DNA of 47,415 bases from a virus. Below, in pieces: positions 30,855-38,172 of the stretch; position 1 is the stretch's first letter, and each line of letters opens with the position of its first letter. Position numbers and translations under genes: made by a program. The stretch covers positions 1 to 47,415 of the IMG/VR virus record IMGVR_UViG_3300050014_001165; one strand, written 5' to 3'. Under the pieces are notes generated by a model, which did no database searches, had not been told where the DNA came from, and saw nothing but the letters and a program-made list of their open reading frames with translations.

Positions 30855-31106
30855 ATGGAAAAAAAAGAAAAAAAAGTAGAAAATATTTCTTTGTATTCAA
30901 AGTATACTCCATTAATTAAGATGGAAAAACCTCGTTCACCATTTTCAGTTTGGTTCCTTTTAGAAGATCCAAAAGATGATTGGATGATAAATATTGTTCG
31001 TTTTAAAACTAAGACAGGGGTACTCGCATATGAATGTATGATCATCAAACCGGATTTTGAAAGACAAATAGAAATGTATGAAAAAGATGGTTTTGTAAAG
31101 GTTTAA
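30855..31106 (+). CDS. Small hypothetical protein
   Basis: 83 residues starting MEKKEKKVENISLYSKY, with an alpha/beta core (FSVWFLLEDPKDDWMINIVRF has the strand character) and a helix at the end (ERQIEMYEKDGFVKV). It starts 1 base after the kinase stop, so it is co-translated. No family recognised. Confidence 0.65.
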   Translation: MEKKEKKVENISLYSKYTPLIKMEKPRSPFSVWFLLEDPKDDWMINIVRFKTKTGVLAYECMIIKPDFERQIEMYEKDGFVKV

Positions 31107-31170
31107 CATTAAGTTAACTTTTTTGAGAAAAATTAACGAGCTTTTATGAGTATATTGAAAGAAGCTCGGA

Positions 31171-31184
31171 TATATAAAAATAAA
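31171..31184 (+). promoter_or_regulatory. Candidate late-type promoter
   Basis: TATATAAAAATAAA, 22 bases before the ATG at 31206. It lies inside an alternative upstream extension of the same frame (ATG 31146), which favours the later start. Confidence 0.35.
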
Positions 31185-31205
31185 TTAATAAATTCTTATA
31201 AAATT

Positions 31206-31526
31206 ATGGAAGATCAAAAACCACAGGAAATCGCAGAAGTTCCAAAAACCGAAGGTCCAAAAGTTGATGCAGCACAAGTAGTAGAAACAAATGCCTATGT
31301 TCCTACATATCGTTTAAAACCAGAATTTAAAGCAGCTGTTTTAAAAGCTATTGGCACTTATCCTTTTAACCAAATTGCAGGTATTATGAATGCAATTCAG
31401 GTAGATGTTGTTGACCACAACACATTCCAACAAATCGTAAACGTATTAGGAAATTTCCCATACCAGCAGGTTGCGGGAATTCTCCAGAATATTAATTCAT
31501 ACGTTGAACAAATTGTTGAGGAGTAA
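31206..31526 (+). CDS. Small helical protein with duplicated motif
   Basis: 106 residues from ATG 31206 (an in-frame ATG at 31146 adds 20 residues). The N-terminal third is acidic and Pro-rich. The rest is two copies of one helical motif: LKAIGTYPFNQIAGIMNAI and VNVLGNFPYQQVAGILQNI, about 32 residues apart. It resembles an internal duplication of a helix-hairpin. Its stop codon lies inside the hairpin of a strong terminator. No function recognised. Confidence 0.7.
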   Translation: MEDQKPQEIAEVPKTEGPKVDAAQVVETNAYVPTYRLKPEFKAAVLKAIGTYPFNQIAGIMNAIQVDVVDHNTFQQIVNVLGNFPYQQVAGILQNINSYVEQIVEE

Positions 31527-31545
31527 AATCCTCAACATCTTTTTT
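31515..31545 (+). terminator. Terminator overlapping a stop codon
   Basis: 8-bp stem GTTGAGGA (31515-31522) / TCCTCAAC (31529-31536). The loop contains the TAA stop of the preceding gene, and a T-tract follows to 31545. Confidence 0.85.
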
Positions 31546-31572
31546 AACTAATAATAAAATTGTTGTATTCGT

Positions 31573-32205
31573 ATGCATAGAGAAATCATTTCGATTCAAT
31601 CGCTTGCGATTGATTTTTTAGACAAAAAGGATAATAAAACATTTTCAGATCTTATTAAGAGGCTTAAACCAGGTCTTATTTCTTTTACTTATAATTATGT
31701 TCATGATATAGATCTCGCAAGAGAAATTGTATCGAAAACATTTATTGCTGTTTGGGAAAAAATAGATCAATACAACAAGGACTATAATTTTAGTACTTGG
31801 GTATATGCTATTGCTAAGAATGAAGCTTTAGGTCAGCTAAGGCTAAAAAGCAAAACTCTTTCAAGAGATAAACTTTCAGAAAATCATTCAAAACTTCTTA
31901 AAGTTTATACTCCTTTAACCTCGATCAATATTGAAGTTATTGGTCCATCCGGAGAAAAATTAACTTTAGCTCTTTATGAAAAAACTCTTGAGGAAATTGA
32001 AAAACTCGAGGAACCTTATAGAACAGTTATTTTAGAAAGAGAAATAAATAACAAAAGACTCCAGGATATTGCCGCAGATTTAGGTTGGAATCTTAATACA
32101 GTTAAGACTCGTCTTAGAAAAGCAAGAAAAGATGTAGCTGAAATGTTGAGAGAAAAACATCCGGATCTTATTGAAGCCTATTATGATGAAGAAGAAGAAT
32201 ATTAG
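31573..32205 (+). CDS. ECF-type sigma-70 family factor
   Basis: 210 residues with both ECF regions. Region 2: LAREIVSKTFIAVWEKIDQY followed by FSTWVYAIAKNEAL (about 53-90), matching the ECF pattern of ETF.RVW and F..WLY.IARN. Region 4: LEEPYRTVILEREINNKRLQDIA then LGWNLNTVKTRLRKARK (about 145-190), a helix-turn-helix for the -35 element. It should direct RNA polymerase to a phage promoter class. With the gp55-like factor at 18288 this gives two phage sigma factors. It begins after a strong terminator. Confidence 0.9.
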   Translation: MHREIISIQSLAIDFLDKKDNKTFSDLIKRLKPGLISFTYNYVHDIDLAREIVSKTFIAVWEKIDQYNKDYNFSTWVYAIAKNEALGQLRLKSKTLSRDKLSENHSKLLKVYTPLTSINIEVIGPSGEKLTLALYEKTLEEIEKLEEPYRTVILEREINNKRLQDIAADLGWNLNTVKTRLRKARKDVAEMLREKHPDLIEAYYDEEEEY

Positions 32206-32209
32206 AAAA

Positions 32210-32692
32210 ATGAAAACCCCTCTCTGGAAAAAATTTCCAGTGCTTGGGGTTATTAGAGATATATCTAATTATAGAAGTTGGATAAAGACTATTCAAGCTG
32301 AAGCTTATAATCCTCAATCCAAGTTTAATAAATTTGGATTGGATTTTAATTTCTTTTATGTTCTTTATGTTCCAGTATCTCTTCCTATGGAAGATTCTGT
32401 TTTACCTGAAAATATTAAACGACTCCGGTTAATGGAAATTCTTGCTCCTCTTCACCAATATCTTGATTCAGATTTAGGGTTTGCAGGATCTATTGTTCCT
32501 GAGTTTAATCAGTTTTATGATGATGAAGGAACCCCAACTTTAGTTTATGGAGTTATCTATAGATTTGCTTTTGATACTCTTTCTTTAAAATGGGTTTTAA
32601 CTCGTGCTTTTTTCACAGGAGCACTGATTTTTGTTCTTGTAAAATGGCCTATCCTTAGTTGGCTTTTTAATACCATCAAAGGACTCTTCTAA
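32210..32692 (+). CDS. Hypothetical protein with C-terminal membrane helix
   Basis: The start was placed at ATG 32210, 4 bases after the sigma gene; an earlier ATG lies inside that gene. 160 residues: a soluble domain (VLYVPVSLPMEDSVLP, then PLHQYLDSDLGFAGSIVPEF) and a C-terminal hydrophobic helix (FFTGALIFVLVKWPILSWLF). An anti-sigma-like membrane tether is tempting by position, but no anti-sigma domain is recognised. It is the last plus-strand gene. Confidence 0.65.
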   Translation: MKTPLWKKFPVLGVIRDISNYRSWIKTIQAEAYNPQSKFNKFGLDFNFFYVLYVPVSLPMEDSVLPENIKRLRLMEILAPLHQYLDSDLGFAGSIVPEFNQFYDDEGTPTLVYGVIYRFAFDTLSLKWVLTRAFFTGALIFVLVKWPILSWLFNTIKGLF

Positions 32693-32803
32693 CACCTTGC
32701 AGAAACTCATAAGGAGCTTGCTGCTCAATTTTAATCTCCCTATTATATAAACCATTGTCTAAGAAAAACATCCTCTCTAATCTCTTTCAAACTATATTGC
32801 ACA

Positions 32804-32838
32804 AGAAACCTCCTAATTCTAAGAGGTTTTCTGTTTTT
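32804..32838 (+). terminator. Rho-independent terminator between convergent blocks
   Basis: Stem AGAAACCTC (32804-32812) / GAGGTTTTCT (32823-32832) with one unpaired T, followed by G and five T. It closes the plus-strand block. 32693-32803 has no gene and no other clear structure except a small GAGC/GCTC hairpin near 32715-32728. Confidence 0.7.
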
Positions 32839-32840
32839 AG

Positions 32841-33419
32841 TTAGCTTCTAAGATTTTGGAATAATTTAAATTTGGTTTTTCCATACATTGGGTTATTTTC
32901 CCCTGTAGTAGCTTGACTTATTTTTCTTTTTGTTTCTTCTGATCTAGGTTTTCCAATCTTAGCTTTGCTTAATTTATTTCTAGTTTCTTCAGATACCTTA
33001 TGTCCTTTTAATGAATTACTGATTTTTAATTTGCTTTCTTCTGTAAGATTTTTTCTCCAAGGATGTTTTAACCCTTTTTGTGCTTTACTCATTTTTAATT
33101 TAACTTCATCAGAATAATTTATACCTAATGTGCTCCCGGCTTTTTTAGATATATTAAAATATGGTTTGTATTCATTTATAAAATTTTGTTCATTTTTTAT
33201 TAATTTCTTTGGATCACATTTTAGTAATATAGAAAATTCTAAATCATTTTCACCAAATTCATTATAATGGGATTGCAGTTTTTTATTATGTTTATTTTTT
33301 CTCAAACATATAATATGAACAGAACATCTATTTTTAAAATTAACAGCACTTCCGATATAAATTCTTTCTGGTTTAATTTTGGATTGTATTTTATAAATTC
33401 CAGAAAAACTATTTCCCAT
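32841..33419 (-). CDS. GIY-YIG homing endonuclease with NUMOD3 repeats
   Basis: 192 residues: GIYKIQSKIKPERIYIGSA (residues 7-25) is the GIY...YIG pair, followed by FKNRCSVH with the catalytic Arg and YNEFGENDLEF. From about 100 there are four NUMOD3-type DNA-binding repeats (SDEVKLKMSKAQKG, TEESKLKISNSLKG, SEETRNKLSKAKIG, SEETKRKISQATTG). It starts 1 base after the stop of the tail gene at 33421 and is at the junction of the convergent blocks. It interrupts nothing recognisable. Confidence 0.92.
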   Translation of the reverse strand: MGNSFSGIYKIQSKIKPERIYIGSAVNFKNRCSVHIICLRKNKHNKKLQSHYNEFGENDLEFSILLKCDPKKLIKNEQNFINEYKPYFNISKKAGSTLGINYSDEVKLKMSKAQKGLKHPWRKNLTEESKLKISNSLKGHKVSEETRNKLSKAKIGKPRSEETKRKISQATTGENNPMYGKTKFKLFQNLRS

Positions 33420-33420
33420 A

Positions 33421-35199
33421 TTATTTAATTTTTAAAGCACTTATTCGATCTGATAAAATCTTATTTTCTGTCTGAAGAGCTGCTATCTGAGTATTAAGCG
33501 AGGTTACATCGAATAAACTCTGAAATTGAGTTACAACTTGATTAAAATTCTTATATGAGTAATAAATCCCTTCATAAAACGTATATTGAGTTCCATCTGG
33601 ATTTTTTACTACTATAGAATATGAATTGCCCTTTTGAATAAGAAGCTTTTGAGCTTGGGATTCTAAAATTTTAAATTCAATCTGTCCTAAAGTAGTATTC
33701 ATATTTGCAGAAAAAGTAGGGCTTATTTCAATCTTGGTTAAATCATCAAGAACAAATACAATAGCATAATTATAAGCACCAGATAAATCTACATTTGTTG
33801 ATTGATTACCAGAATCCGTATTTACTTTATTAAATTTAAATAAGTAAGCCCCATCAGATTGTTTTAAGAATAAAGGCCCTGTTCCTTGAGGAAGAACTTC
33901 ATTATTCATATTAAGCATAACATCAACAGAATCATAATAAACTTTTACAAATTTAGTTCTTTGAGCCCCAGCTCCTCCAATATTAGGACTTGCTTCAGCA
34001 GCTAATCTATTAAATACTTTATAAGGAATATAATTATCAACATTTATTCTTGTAAAATATAACCCATATTTTTTAGGATTTTGAGAAGCAAAAGAGGCTT
34101 TTCGAATAATTTGCGTTCCATCCATTCTATTCATTAATCTACAAACATATTGAATTGTATATGATGAATCTATATCAGCATTTTTTAGAACAGGTCTAAA
34201 TGTATTAGGAAGCATAAAATTATCTTCTTGTGTAAAAACATATTTTTGAGTTAGCAATGAGGTAGTTAAGCCGATATGCTCATAAACATAAAGTTCATGC
34301 ATAAGAACCCATTTAGCTGTTCTTGCTCCATATTGATTATCGAAATCCTGATAATTATCATTTGGATTACTTGAAGTATAAAGAGGAATTCGACCGCTTT
34401 CTATTTCTCCGATATTTTCTCCAATAATAAGATCCCTAAATGTTGCATAAAATTCAATATAATCTCCTCCAGTTGATTCAGCTATTAAGCAATTAAAATC
34501 ATCTGCTGGACTTGAAACAGGAAGTTGAAGAGAAATAGCTTCTGAAATAATATAAGTGTCTACATCCATTTCCGGAATAGTACTATAAGTCAAGAAAATA
34601 TCCGATAATGTTTTTATATTTAAAGCTTGACCTAATGAAGTCCCTGTATCCCCTCCTAAATTTTGAACAGAGGGTACTTTAAATTCTACATACTTATCAT
34701 AGAATCTATTTCCTAAAAGAAGAGTATTAGGGCTAAATTTTAAAACATCATTACTTCCCTGAATTTGTTTTGCCCATGTAAAATTAGCAAGGTCAACTAA
34801 ATTACTGGATATATCTTGTGCTTTAACCTGTAATAAGAATCCTGTAATGTCATCAAAATTATATCCTGAAACAATATGAACTCGAATTGTATCTAAAGGG
34901 TATTCAGAAATAGAAATAGCGATAGAACTGTCAAAATGTGAGCCATAGTTAGAAGTATCATAAGAAAAATACCACGATGATCTTGCTGCATTAGTTGGAA
35001 CAGAATTCAGATTAAGATCATTATTAGTAACACCCTGCCCTCCGATATTGAAATATTGTAAAGATCCAAAAAGATTTGTTGCTACCACTGAGGAAATCCC
35101 AATGGAACCAAGGGAGGTATCGATCCCGCTCTTATCGAATTCGTATTCTAATAAGAGAAAATCATTTAATTGGATATATTTACTGAGATTTGTAGCCAT
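33421..35199 (-). CDS. Tail/baseplate structural protein
   Basis: 592 residues, beta-rich and strongly Asp/Asn/Ser/Thr-rich with many D-x-S triplets. The C-terminus has a short coiled coil (TSLNTQIAALQTENKILSDR). It includes FDDITGFLLQVKAQDI and repeated Ile/Val strands typical of virion fibres. No named family. It is the downstream member of the minus-strand tail run. TATAAATA abuts its start. Confidence 0.65.
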   Translation of the reverse strand: MATNLSKYIQLNDFLLLEYEFDKSGIDTSLGSIGISSVVATNLFGSLQYFNIGGQGVTNNDLNLNSVPTNAARSSWYFSYDTSNYGSHFDSSIAISISEYPLDTIRVHIVSGYNFDDITGFLLQVKAQDISSNLVDLANFTWAKQIQGSNDVLKFSPNTLLLGNRFYDKYVEFKVPSVQNLGGDTGTSLGQALNIKTLSDIFLTYSTIPEMDVDTYIISEAISLQLPVSSPADDFNCLIAESTGGDYIEFYATFRDLIIGENIGEIESGRIPLYTSSNPNDNYQDFDNQYGARTAKWVLMHELYVYEHIGLTTSLLTQKYVFTQEDNFMLPNTFRPVLKNADIDSSYTIQYVCRLMNRMDGTQIIRKASFASQNPKKYGLYFTRINVDNYIPYKVFNRLAAEASPNIGGAGAQRTKFVKVYYDSVDVMLNMNNEVLPQGTGPLFLKQSDGAYLFKFNKVNTDSGNQSTNVDLSGAYNYAIVFVLDDLTKIEISPTFSANMNTTLGQIEFKILESQAQKLLIQKGNSYSIVVKNPDGTQYTFYEGIYYSYKNFNQVVTQFQSLFDVTSLNTQIAALQTENKILSDRISALKIK

Positions 35200-35207
35200 T
35201 ATTTATA
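35200..35207 (-). promoter_or_regulatory. TATAAATA abutting the start of the 33421-35199 gene
   Basis: Exact TATAAATA on the minus strand directly before the ATG. A promoter here would give an almost leaderless mRNA, so it may instead be A-rich start context. Confidence 0.25.
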
Positions 35208-35213
35208 TTTATT

Positions 35214-36086
35214 TTACCACTGATAGATTGAGTACCCAATGCAAGGACCTACTACAATTGTAGGTTTAGCCAAAAGAAAATCATAACTTGGCATTATTCC
35301 CAAACTTACATTAAATCCTGTAAACCAATGTTTTTTAGGGGGATCAGGAACTGTCCATCCTTCTAAATTTAGAACGCTAAATCCAGGATATTTACTATTA
35401 GCAAATACTATCAATTTTCCATTTACATATTTCTGGCCATAAACTAATTCTATTTGGGTTTTTCTAGAAATCATTTCAGATCCTAAATTAGTAACTGCTA
35501 TCTGAGAAAAATCAAATCTAGGAAGTTCTATAGTATTACCAATGGTTCTTAATGTATAAGTTTTAAGCGATGTTTTTGATAATGTTAATCCTATTTTTGT
35601 TTGCCCACTCCAAATATCAAAATTAGTTGAATCATAAGTGAATGGAAGTGTCCAAGGAACAATATAGGTTGTATCATTAACTTTCATTGGCTGATTAATA
35701 ATCATTTTTAATGAGTCAATAAAATGACTAAGATCTTCTTTATCCTGTTGTAAAAGTATTGTAAGACGATTAAGATTTATCACTGTTCCTTTTTGCTTTT
35801 CTACTTCATCATAAAGACTTTTATTTACATTTTTGAGATCCTTAACACTAGCAATATATCCAGCAATGCTAAATTGTAGTTCTCCAGTTTTGAGTTTTTC
35901 TTTGTGAATGGTATCGGTTAAAGCTATAATATTTTGCTCTGAATTAGTCACCTTCTGTTTTGCTTTACTTAAATTATGACACGTTTGTGCAATAAAAAGA
36001 ACCAGTACCAAAACAACAGCATATCCGAAAAATTTGGAATTAATAAATGTCCAGATTACTTTAAAAATTTTTTTAATTGTTTCCAT
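35214..36086 (-). CDS. Membrane-anchored coiled-coil protein
   Basis: 290 residues: a basic N-terminus, one hydrophobic helix (FFGYAVVLVLVLFIAQTC, about 19-36), then a coiled coil to about residue 125 (YDEVEKQKGTVINLNRLTIL, KEDLSHFIDSLK). A C-terminal beta-rich domain ends in FNVSLGIMPSYDF and GPCIGYSIYQW, like an outer-membrane-type terminal strand. The architecture resembles holin/spanin-like or phage envelope-associated proteins of Bacteroidota phages, but no named family is confirmed. It lies between tail genes and may be an accessory to lysis or adsorption. Confidence 0.6.
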   Translation of the reverse strand: METIKKIFKVIWTFINSKFFGYAVVLVLVLFIAQTCHNLSKAKQKVTNSEQNIIALTDTIHKEKLKTGELQFSIAGYIASVKDLKNVNKSLYDEVEKQKGTVINLNRLTILLQQDKEDLSHFIDSLKMIINQPMKVNDTTYIVPWTLPFTYDSTNFDIWSGQTKIGLTLSKTSLKTYTLRTIGNTIELPRFDFSQIAVTNLGSEMISRKTQIELVYGQKYVNGKLIVFANSKYPGFSVLNLEGWTVPDPPKKHWFTGFNVSLGIMPSYDFLLAKPTIVVGPCIGYSIYQW

Positions 36087-36105
36087 TTTATATTAGTATT
36101 AATAA

Positions 36106-38151
36106 TTATATTGGGCAAGATGATAATGCAACAATTGATATTTCTGGGGATAAAGAATGCTTCGAATAAATTTTAATATCCGAACTACTACCAGATGTAG
36201 TAGGAGGATCTATATTAACCGATAAGAAACTATTGCTTGTTTCCCCCGATACACTAGGATATCTCGTGTCAGTATGATCATATGCAGATAAAAATACTTT
36301 TGCACTATTAGAACCCACTACATTAGCATGCCAAGTATTTCCGGGATTTATATATACAGATAAAGTATTATTTCCCTGACATGCTGCACCTGTAGTAGCA
36401 TTATAATATTTATAAGAAGCTCCATTTGTATCTTCTACTATTGTAAAATGTTCTATAGAAACTGGTAAAGTTTTATTACTAGAAATTCCTCCCCCATCAG
36501 TATAATGAACAGTTACTGATCCTGTTCCTTCTGCACCCCCAGGGGTTCCCCAAGTTACGGTAATAGAACTATCTGTTGTTAATCCACCACTTGTAATAGC
36601 TACAGTCATTCCGCTATCAGGAGTTATAGTCCACACATAATTGGATTTACCTGAATCAGTTATGTATCGTATTCCAGATTGTCCTGGATATGGGATAGTA
36701 GGACTCTGTCTAGGGATAGCGTAAAAACTAGAAATCAGAGTTGGCAATGTTTGAGGTTGAATTCCCCATTTTTGCTGTATAGAAACATTCTGAAATGTCC
36801 CCCCCAAGAGATTCAGGATTTTTACATAACCTGTTCTTGAAACCGTAGATAAAGCATTGGAAGCAAGATGAATATAAACAGATCCGTCATAAGGATGTGA
36901 TAGATTACCTCCACTTGGGCAAATACCTTGCCAAATAGACATAAAATTTCCTGGGTTATTATAAAGAGAAACATCCCAGCCAATATTAGTAATAACATTA
37001 AAACCTATAGAAGTTTCAGCAGCTGATACATCAGAATAGCTCAAAGGGGTAACAGCTAAGCTTGATGCAAATAAATTTTTGCTAGCCGAATTTCTAGTCC
37101 ATCCATTTTTGGTTAACTTCATGTAACATCCATAAGCTTTTATAGGAGATACCCCAATTATATGAATTGAACTAGAAGAATCTAAATGAGAAAAAATTAA
37201 TGGTCTTGCTGCAGATGAATCAATTCTAAATGTACTCCCATTATAAACAGGAAATAAATCTTCATAAAAATATAAATCCCCTGTTACTAATGAATCATTT
37301 GTAAAATCTAATAAATTCCAACTTATTGATATATCGGTCGTTCCCATAACTCCTATAAAGCTGGCAGGATTACTATTAAAATTAGGATCAAAAAGCGAAT
37401 TTGCAGCTATTTCATAATTAGTTAATATTGAACCTTGAGCAGTACTTGGGTTAAAATAATTTCCTGGTTGTTTTGTGTGGATTAATGAAGAAACGTCAAA
37501 TACTAAGTTAACATTTCTTAAATTACCTGCATCATCAAGATTTCCAATTCTAAATAAATTGAGAGATACATCTCTAACAATAGCTATAGCTGAAGCATCG
37601 TCTATTCCTCCAGTTACGCCAGAAGAATAAACGGTAAATGGATTATATTGGCCTAAAACCACATTACTAAATTCTATTCTAGCAAAATTTTCTGAGGTTA
37701 TGCCATAAATAGTTAATGGGGATCCTGTATAATTAATGGCTCCGACCTCTGTATAAATATTATCTATAATATATTTAGGAGAACTATTACTATTAAAATA
37801 TCTCTGAAATCCATTATCTGCATTTATTCCAAGAGGAACAAAAAATCCCCCCATATTTAAATTACCCCCTATACTTGAAAATGTATTTGTCTCAGCATTT
37901 ATTTCATATGCTTTTCCATTACTATCAAAAAATAAATCTCCAGTAGTATAAGGTCTACCATCTGGTAATGAAGTTGATGATCCTTCCCAAAGAACCCAAT
38001 CATTTTCTATTTTTGTATTTAATAAAATTATTTCAGTAACTGGATCTAGATCAGTAAAATACATAGCAAGCCCCTGGTTACCGGTGGAACCATCGGAACC
38101 TTTTGTGCCAAAACCTGGCATACCTGGAGCATATTTAAATTTATCGGTCAT
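36106..38151 (-). CDS. Tail adhesin with collagen-like start and BACON-type domain
   Basis: 681 residues. It starts with a short Gly-rich collagen-like segment (GMPGFGTKGSDGSTGNQG, about 9-26), then an about 330-residue domain shared with the 38173 gene. From about 390 a BACON-type domain (NIGWDVSLYNN; GTFQNVSIQQKW) is followed by an Ig/PKD-like domain (NYVWTITPDSG). BACON domains are typical of Bacteroidota proteins and crAss-like phage tails, where they are thought to bind carbohydrate. The C-terminal 160 residues differ from the paralogue, as expected for a receptor-binding part. TATAAATA lies 4 bases upstream. Confidence 0.72.
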   Translation of the reverse strand: MTDKFKYAPGMPGFGTKGSDGSTGNQGLAMYFTDLDPVTEIILLNTKIENDWVLWEGSSTSLPDGRPYTTGDLFFDSNGKAYEINAETNTFSSIGGNLNMGGFFVPLGINADNGFQRYFNSNSSPKYIIDNIYTEVGAINYTGSPLTIYGITSENFARIEFSNVVLGQYNPFTVYSSGVTGGIDDASAIAIVRDVSLNLFRIGNLDDAGNLRNVNLVFDVSSLIHTKQPGNYFNPSTAQGSILTNYEIAANSLFDPNFNSNPASFIGVMGTTDISISWNLLDFTNDSLVTGDLYFYEDLFPVYNGSTFRIDSSAARPLIFSHLDSSSSIHIIGVSPIKAYGCYMKLTKNGWTRNSASKNLFASSLAVTPLSYSDVSAAETSIGFNVITNIGWDVSLYNNPGNFMSIWQGICPSGGNLSHPYDGSVYIHLASNALSTVSRTGYVKILNLLGGTFQNVSIQQKWGIQPQTLPTLISSFYAIPRQSPTIPYPGQSGIRYITDSGKSNYVWTITPDSGMTVAITSGGLTTDSSITVTWGTPGGAEGTGSVTVHYTDGGGISSNKTLPVSIEHFTIVEDTNGASYKYYNATTGAACQGNNTLSVYINPGNTWHANVVGSNSAKVFLSAYDHTDTRYPSVSGETSNSFLSVNIDPPTTSGSSSDIKIYSKHSLSPEISIVALSSCPI

Positions 38152-38155
38152 ATTC

Positions 38156-38163
38156 TATTTATA
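38156..38163 (-). promoter_or_regulatory. TATAAATA before the 36106-38151 adhesin gene
   Basis: Exact TATAAATA on the minus strand, 4 bases before the ATG at 38151, in the 21-base gap after the upstream adhesin gene. It could be an internal late promoter or A/T-rich start context. Confidence 0.3.
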
Positions 38164-38172
38164 TATTTAATT

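Noticed and set aside
35214-36086. Spanin or holin assignment for the membrane coiled-coil protein
   Set aside because: One membrane helix and a coiled coil are compatible, but there is no lipobox, no partner gene and no family match.
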